Below are positions 58,400-64,000 of a DNA stretch of 64,000 nt, piece by piece. This DNA comes from Hyalella azteca (Eukaryota; Arthropoda; Malacostraca; Amphipoda; Hyalellidae), in the NCBI RefSeq assembly GCF_000764305.2, contig NW_025935162.1, positions 62,001 through 126,000 of the forward strand, given 5' to 3'. A program made the translations under genes and the position numbers. Each line of letters begins with the position of its first letter. The stretch's first letter is position 1. Below the pieces are notes generated by a model that was not told the DNA's origin, searched no databases, and saw only the letters and a program-made list of their open reading frames with translations.

Positions 58400-59170
58400 A
58401 ACTATCATCGTAAATAAGTTACAATTATTTAGAAATTAATATCGTTATAAATAAGGTTTCATTTGAATGTTTGAGGTTTTAAGAAACTTTAATTGCGCAG
58501 TTATCAAAGAAAAATATCTTCTTATCAGCAGTTTCCACCGATATAAGGTTTTTTTCGTCCAATTTATAATTTTTTTCAGTCTCATTGGCAGAATCAGTAC
58601 TTTTTTAAAATTAATTTCATAAAAGCTTTGAATGAAGTAAACTGCAGCTTTCTTTAATAGGATTAACGACTATTTATGTTTCTATTTCCAGCAACAACTC
58701 CGAATAATTAACGAGGAAGAAATCCTGCTCTCGACATCGGGCTTATAAATAAAAAAAAAATTTTCGTAAAGATAAAAAAACCGCGCTGCTTTTTTGTGTA
58801 ATCGTGACCATAACCTGCGAACCGCTGCTGAAATATTGACTGAAGATATTTTCGTAAAAATATTTGATTTGTAAATTGGCTGATGGAGCAATCAGATTAT
58901 TTTTGAATATTATTAATCGGAGGAAAACTGAATATTACGCTAGGCACATATGGATACTTGTTGACTTTTTGTCTCATCATGGCGCTTACAAAATATTAAA
59001 ATAAACATAATTTGTGAAATTTCATATCCATGATATTCTGTACTTATAAAAAAGACAATATTTCCATCTGAAAATATAGGATGCAATAAATAAAAATAAA
59101 CAGGGCTGAGGAATAGCACAAACGTGAAAAAATTGAGCAACTGGATTCTTAAATGGACATTGTTGCCGTT
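58400..59170. other. Intronic AT-rich DNA
   Basis: No feature supported. Confidence 0.45.
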
Positions 59171-59177
59171 TGCTCAC

Positions 59178-60457
59178 CGTGTGGTTATGAAGGTTTTTAA
59201 TGGCACAAACAAGAAGAGCAGTTTGTCCCGCTAGTGCCCTCACGTTCTCATGATATGAGGTGTTAACAAACGAGGGGCCGACGAGGGACGAGTACTGTAC
59301 CGAGGTACGCTTGTGCACCGGCAGAAGACTGGCGTTCCCGGGACGTTCGTCTGGCCGAAGTGAATGACTCCGACCCAATTGAGGTGCGGGAGACCGGCGC
59401 TTTTTGGTATTTTCTTTGACCGCAACTTGGGACGAAGTTCCCGAGTTGAACACTTTTGGGTTAGGACTCCCTACTTCCTCAAAGGCTGGTTCAAAAGTTT
59501 CTAGTACCTTGAAGGTGGAATCTAAAGTTCTGTTTACCGGAGAATCGTACTTTTGAGATCTTTTGTCACGGAAAATCGGCTTGTGAGTAAGCAAGTCACG
59601 ATGAGCAAGATGTGTCATGTTATCTAGAAAAAGACTCGTGCTTGACAAGGAACGCTCACTGGTCCGAGATCCGAACAGTAATCCTGTATCGATGGATTTT
59701 TGGCTCCATGGCGCATCGGATTTTTTTCCTCCATTTTTGGACGTAACTCTTCCAGTGCGTCGCTTCCTCGTCACTGAACTCCCTGCGCTGAACAAACGAC
59801 TTCCAGTTGGGCCTCTAATTCTGGAAGCTGAATAGGAAATTTCATCCCCGGCGGCGAATGCATCAAAGGTAGCTTCTGTTTGCTTTGAAATTTTCTCAAT
59901 ACCGAAGCTTTGACGAATTGAGTGAAATTGACTTCGTTGATTTTGAGACAAATTTTCTTCTTGAACTAAATTACCCGTTAACTTATCATTGCCTTCGTCT
60001 GATTCATTGACATTTTTTACTGCAGTTGTCACATTTTCTCGGCTTTCGAACTCACGAGTTGACGACAGATTCTTCGGGGCTTGCCCTCTAGACGCATCTC
60101 CATATCGCAAAAATATCTCATCGTCTTTCGCGCTCCTCAGACTGTTCTTCTTCTTTGATATTGGACTTGGTGCTTTCGAAAGTGTAAAAGTGTCCCCAAA
60201 ACTCCGTTCGGCAGTCCGGCCTGCTGGAGATGACACCTTGGCTCGCTCGTCGTCCTCGGAGTCAATGAACGGAAGATGTATCTTCGATGTCATCGGAGAC
60301 TTTTTGCAACGGTCGAGATTTTTCAAGTCCCAGTCAATATCGGACTGAGTCTTGCCGGGCGCACCGGCTGCTGAGCCAAACTCGTTTTTTGTGTCCAATT
60401 CGAATGTCGCCAAAGTTTTTAGGAAGGTTGGCTGGTTCTGCACCTGCACGGCCGGCC
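59178..60457 (-). CDS. Dpr-family gene, long linker exon with Ig1 start
   Basis: A 1280-base exon. The acceptor GTTCCGCAG is followed by GG, which completes the phase-1 G of the signal-peptide exon. An unbroken 426-codon frame ends in phase 0 at CACACG|GTGAGC. The first ~390 residues are low in hydrophobics and rich in S, K, R, D and E, with several N-glycosylation sequons (NLS, NVT, NES, NRT, NAS) and two basic clusters (VTRKRRTGR and ENTKKRRSP) that could be furin-type cleavage sites. The last ~35 residues, GPSFVNTSYHENVRALAGQT then ALLVCAIKNLHNHT, are the A and B strands of a Dpr Ig1 (family form: V-LVGKTAYLSCRVRNLGNKT). A linker this long before Ig1 is unlike typical Dpr proteins, where Ig1 starts within roughly 100 residues of the signal peptide. 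Its function cannot be read from sequence. Confidence 0.88.
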
Positions 60458-60519
60458 CTGCGGAACACAAAATGAATCGTGATGACTACGTTGAAAAAAA
60501 AAAATTGAAAAAGATTTAA

Positions 60520-60985
60520 AATAAATCTTGATGCTCATAATCATAAAATCTACCTACGAATAGAAAAGGAATCTTAATAATTAATAACTGTAAAACCTAC
60601 CAACGGAAATAAAATAAATTTTAATATTTATACCATAAAACCTACTAACAAACAGAAAATAAATTTTAATATTTTATACCATAAAACCTACTAACGAACA
60701 GAAAATAAATTTTAATAAATAAAACCTATTATTGAAAATAAAATAAATTTTAATTCTTTATGCCATAAAATCAACTAACGAAAATTAAATATGTATCAAT
60801 ACTTTATACCATACAACCTACTAACGAATAAAGAATAAATCTTTATACTTTATAACCATAAAAATTTCACACGAATTAAACAAATCTTAATTCTTCAAAA
60901 CCATAAAAACTACCAACGAATTGAAAATAAATCTTAATCGTAATCTTTACAGCGATAAATTTCCAAACGAATTTAAAATAAATTT
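60520..60985. repeat. Degenerate ~60-bp AT-rich array
   Basis: CATAAAACCTACTAACGAA then AGAAAATAAATTTTAAT and TTTATAC recur about eight times with variable spacing. It lies in the first intron, beginning about 60 bp from the acceptor at 60457. Confidence 0.75.
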
Positions 60986-60989
60986 AAAT

Positions 60990-61490
60990 GCCCTAGATCT
61001 TTAATTCCAAGCAAATTCATATTAACTACCCATTATAGCTGGGGGAATATTAGAAATGTGCAATAAGAAAGAAATTAATGGTTTAAATAAATCGATTTTA
61101 ACTTAGTACCTCGTATCCAACGCATGCAATACGTTGGAGTTAATCAATGTAATTAATGTTGTAGGTAACACTTTAATGCAGTACCTAGGTCATTATTTCC
61201 ACTAGATTTATCGTGCTGCATGTGCGATGAATTCCTCGCTGTTGCAAGATAAGCAACTGTAAATAATTAAACATGAGTATTTATAAATTGAGTTTAATTG
61301 GATTAACGGTAAGAACGAGAGTATTATACACATATATTTGAGTTAGAGCGAAAAACATGACAATTATCATTGTGATGCTGCAAAGCCAGCGTCCCTAGAC
61401 CGCTCGGTTTTCAAATCCGTTCATTTTAAAAGCAAGCATTTCAAGCATTCTCTTATAAGTCGAATCTTTTTCCTTCATATACGATGGTGG
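60990..61490. other. Intronic AT-rich DNA
   Basis: No feature supported. Confidence 0.4.
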
Positions 61491-61496
61491 TATGGG

Positions 61497-61708
61497 CAGG
61501 GTGGTCCGGTGGTTAAAGTTCAGAGTACCAAGATTGACGCACTAGAGAGGCGCGGGTTCGATCCCAGCTCTGTGCGACAGTTTCTGGTCAGAATCGGCAA
61601 GGAGGCCGGGCGGTTAAGCACAGCAGAATTGTAGCAGTGAGTTGTGAGTTCGAGACCTCAAAATGCAGTGAATGTTCTGCGATGTTAAGAATCGGCGACA
61701 GGCCTACG
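61497..61708 (+). mobile_element. tRNA-derived SINE, copy 2
   Basis: GGGTGGTCCGGTGGTTAAAG resembles a tRNA 5' part with A box, and GCGGGTTCGATCCCAGCTC is a good B box about 50 bases on. The tRNA-like head is followed by a family body shared with the copy at 36205 (CAGTTTCTGGTCAGAATCGG, GGCGACAGGC, TACGGCCTA). It lies in the first intron of the Dpr-family gene, antisense to it. Confidence 0.8.
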
Positions 61709-61712
61709 GCCT

Positions 61713-61797
61713 AAGGTCTGTACGTGCAGCATATGTTCTGTACGTGCAGCATATGGTCTGTACGTGCAGCATATGGTCTGTACGTGCAGCATATGGC
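61713..61797. repeat. 20-bp GGTCTGTACGTGCAGCATAT array, 4 copies
   Basis: It directly follows the SINE 3' end and may be its tail expansion. Confidence 0.92.
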
Positions 61798-61799
61798 AC

Positions 61800-62330
61800 C
61801 TGAAGTTCGTCGGATTGCAATCTCTTGTAGTCTGTGCCTGACTTACGAGGTTAAATCAATTAACATTACAGGGTCTGGTTCAAACTGAGGCTACGCATAT
61901 ATAGTCCACTAATTTCAGCTACAGGTCGGTTTGCATTGGGCCTTAATTTCATTAATTGTATATTATTTATGAGTCTGTATTTAAGATGAATTGTCGTGTT
62001 CTGCCTTGACTGGAAAACGAAATAAAATCCAGTGAAATGTCATTTATTCTGTAGTTCAAGGTACATACAAACTTAAACTGTATCTGAAACGAAGAATAGG
62101 AATAGAAATAGAATGGATAATGAAAAAATAATTAATTAGAAAAAATTGAAGTATGTGGCTGGTTCAAGAAATACAAGAAGTTCACAAAAATGGAATTGTA
62201 TGGTATAAAAGGAGAATGAGCTGTCTAAACTGTTAGCGAATGAGCTTACCTACTTATGATATATATAATATGTTAGTACTATATAATAAATCATTATAAT
62301 AATAATAATGATAAAATACAACAGTAACTC
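61800..62330. other. Intronic AT-rich DNA
   Basis: No feature supported. Confidence 0.4.
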
Positions 62331-62332
62331 AC

Positions 62333-62444
62333 CAGCTTCCATCTGTCTGGCCGGAGGAGCCAGCTGAGCAGACTCGTTGAGATGGCTCAGTAGCAGCAGA
62401 GCGGCAGCTGTGGCTACCACCAACTGCCACATTCTTGAAGCCAT
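62333..62444 (-). CDS. Dpr-family gene, signal-peptide exon with start codon
   Basis: The frame starts MASRMWQLVVATAAALLLLS and continues HLNESAQLAPPARQMEA plus G. It has a short basic N-region, a hydrophobic core VVATAAALLLL and a plausible cleavage after NESA. The second in-frame ATG (MWQ) is an alternative start. It leaves in phase 1 at GCTG|GTGAGT, which fits the acceptor at 60457. Promoter and 5' UTR cannot be placed in the AT-rich sequence above it. Confidence 0.83.
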
Positions 62445-64000
62445 TATAGTGATAATATTGAGCCTGCACTTATTCAGTTCTAATTGTTTAAATTTCCTAT
62501 TAGATATTTGAACCTGTTGTTGAAGATAATTTAAATCTGTGGGAGATTATCTGAACTGAGAGAATAATGCACGTGAAAGTTCTAGAAGGTATGTACGTCG
62601 TAAATTATGTATGTACGTCATAACTTATGGCTTTTTGTATGTCCGAAAAAAATATGTGTGTATGGCAGATTTTTTAATCTAGGTGTGTCATAAATAATGT
62701 AAGCATGTACATAACAATTTGTGACAAAATGACAATATATTTGTATATATATATACAAAAATGACAATATAATTGATAGAAGCACGCGTGTGAAATTAAT
62801 GAATGTTTTATGAATATCTGTGTATCATAGTTTGTGAAGGTCTGTATGTTATACAGTATGTGGTCAATGAATGTACGCAATAGTTTATGATTTTCTATAC
62901 GCCATAGTTTACGAATAAATAATAGCTCAACAATGAATTTACTTATCAATCAACTGACTTTAAAAATATCTCAACGTTGAATATATTCATCAATCAACCA
63001 AATTCTACAATGAACTGAATAGTTCGAAAATGAATATTTATCAATCTACTGAATTCAACAATATCTCGACAATGATCTATTCATCAATTAACCGATTGTC
63101 CCTCACAAGCGCAGCGCCCTCCGTCATTTGACAAGTAAATATTGGCGAATAAAATTGCATGAGATTTGGTGGCGGAAAATTGACAGCCCAATTCAACTCT
63201 GAATGTTGTAACCGCTAACTCGGGCTTTTGAAATTTAATGAAACTAGAAAATAAATGGTACAATTTAAACTCAATTTTTTCTGTGCAAGGTAGGGTAAGC
63301 ATTGTTTAAATGCATAAAATTACCATGCGATGAAAATTAATACAATACCGAACAGTCTCAATCAACATTGCGAACTACAGTGGACCCAAATGTCATGGAA
63401 GTGTTGCTCAAAAATGCATAGTTTAAATTAGTGCAGGGTACAAATTTTACTAAACCCTCACGCTCAAATAAATAACTTTATGACTATCGTAAACATTGAA
63501 GATCTTGCTGCATCATAATAACTTAAAGAGTATTAATGGCATTTTTATGCCTTTAAATTAAATTTGTGATCCTCTCCATCATTCTTTTCGTTTTAATATG
63601 AAAGTAGAGCATGAAAACAGCGTACATATTTTACAAGATTGAAGTGAACATTTTCATCTAGGGATTAGAGATAAGATTGAGTTATCTTCAGAATTCAATA
63701 CTCTATGGAATTTGCAAGATTTTGTTGCACTTAGGAAATATTTTAAAGCATTAATGCAGCTGCTTTCTTCACTCACGCTGGGAACTCAGAGTTTTGATAT
63801 TTTCAATCTTCGATTAAAACATAAAATATATGACTTAAGACTCTGGATAAAATTTTATTATGTTCAAATTAGACTTTATTGTAATAACTCTCTATTTCAG
63901 TATTAAAGTCCCTTCCATATCAAGTATATTATCCGAACTTTCCCTCTCTTTAAGTGCAATGAAATAATTGCTCACGCTTATGAAATTTGAAGGAATAATC
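62445..64000. other. Upstream AT-rich DNA with loose repeats
   Basis: Diverged GTATGTACGTCATAA-type words occur at 62585-62700 and TCAACAATGAA/CATCAATCAAC words at 62925-63095. No gene, clear promoter or start-site motif is supported. Upstream non-coding exons of the Dpr-family gene could lie here or beyond the window. Confidence 0.4.

Noticed and set aside
59617..60348. Plus-strand frames of 72 and 119 codons opposite the long Dpr-family exon
   Set aside because: They are shadows of the 426-codon minus-strand coding frame, which has matching splice sites at both ends.
61540..61575. A functional tRNA gene
   Set aside because: A- and B-box-like sequences exist, but no cloverleaf with a proper acceptor and anticodon stem can be drawn, and the same body recurs at 36.2 kb. 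It is a SINE.

Overview
The window is AT-rich animal nuclear DNA, almost certainly from an arthropod. I lean towards a crustacean with a large genome, but nothing in the sequence fixes the species. Coding sequence is sparse, introns are long, and there are more than twenty different minisatellite arrays, short inverted-repeat elements, tRNA-derived SINEs and Penelope-like retroelement (PLE) fragments.

Only one cellular gene can be recognised. It lies on the minus strand from about 62.4 kb down to 47.3 kb. Eight coding exons with matching splice phases encode a protein of the Dpr (defective proboscis extension response) family of two-immunoglobulin cell-surface proteins. The parts, in order, are a signal peptide (62333-62444), a very long exon with a disordered linker and the first strands of Ig1 (59178-60457), the Ig1 tryptophan exon (57980-58050), the Ig1 C-terminal exon (56335-56474), the Ig2 start (55738-55862), a short uncertain Ig2 exon (about 52474-52538), the Ig2 end (51452-51570), and a C-terminal exon with the Dpr-like AAMQH motif and a hydrophobic tail (47314-47909). 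The linker of about 390 residues between signal peptide and Ig1 is unusual.

The most striking pattern is in this gene. Several minisatellites are built from its own splice junctions: the 3' splice site plus first bases of the third exon occur 7 times, and the last bases plus 5' splice site of the fourth exon occur about 7 times. A decayed version lies beside the seventh exon. An 11-bp array touches the donor of the third exon, and an 18-bp array runs in frame through the last exon.

From 0 to 47 kb I find no convincing host gene. This part holds the 46-bp array and a GACA-carrying inverted-repeat element (1.3-1.8 kb), a 63-bp array (7.0-7.4 kb), a 1.07-kb foldback element (8.2-9.2 kb), a dispersed element carrying an 18-bp minisatellite (4.4, 9.3, 13.6, 20.9-22.8 and 28.3 kb), PLE fragments with GIY-YIG endonuclease regions and hammerhead-ribozyme-like tails (16, 22, 41-42 and 48 kb), many other arrays, and a possible LTR (31.6 kb).

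Three exact copies of the Nextera mate-pair junction adapter (7081, 25155 and 41682) show that the assembly contains unremoved library adapter. At 25155 the joined sequence comes from about 3.5 kb upstream, as expected of a mate-pair circle. Structure next to these points and next to the single N bases (7119, 25238, 39696) should not be read as biology.
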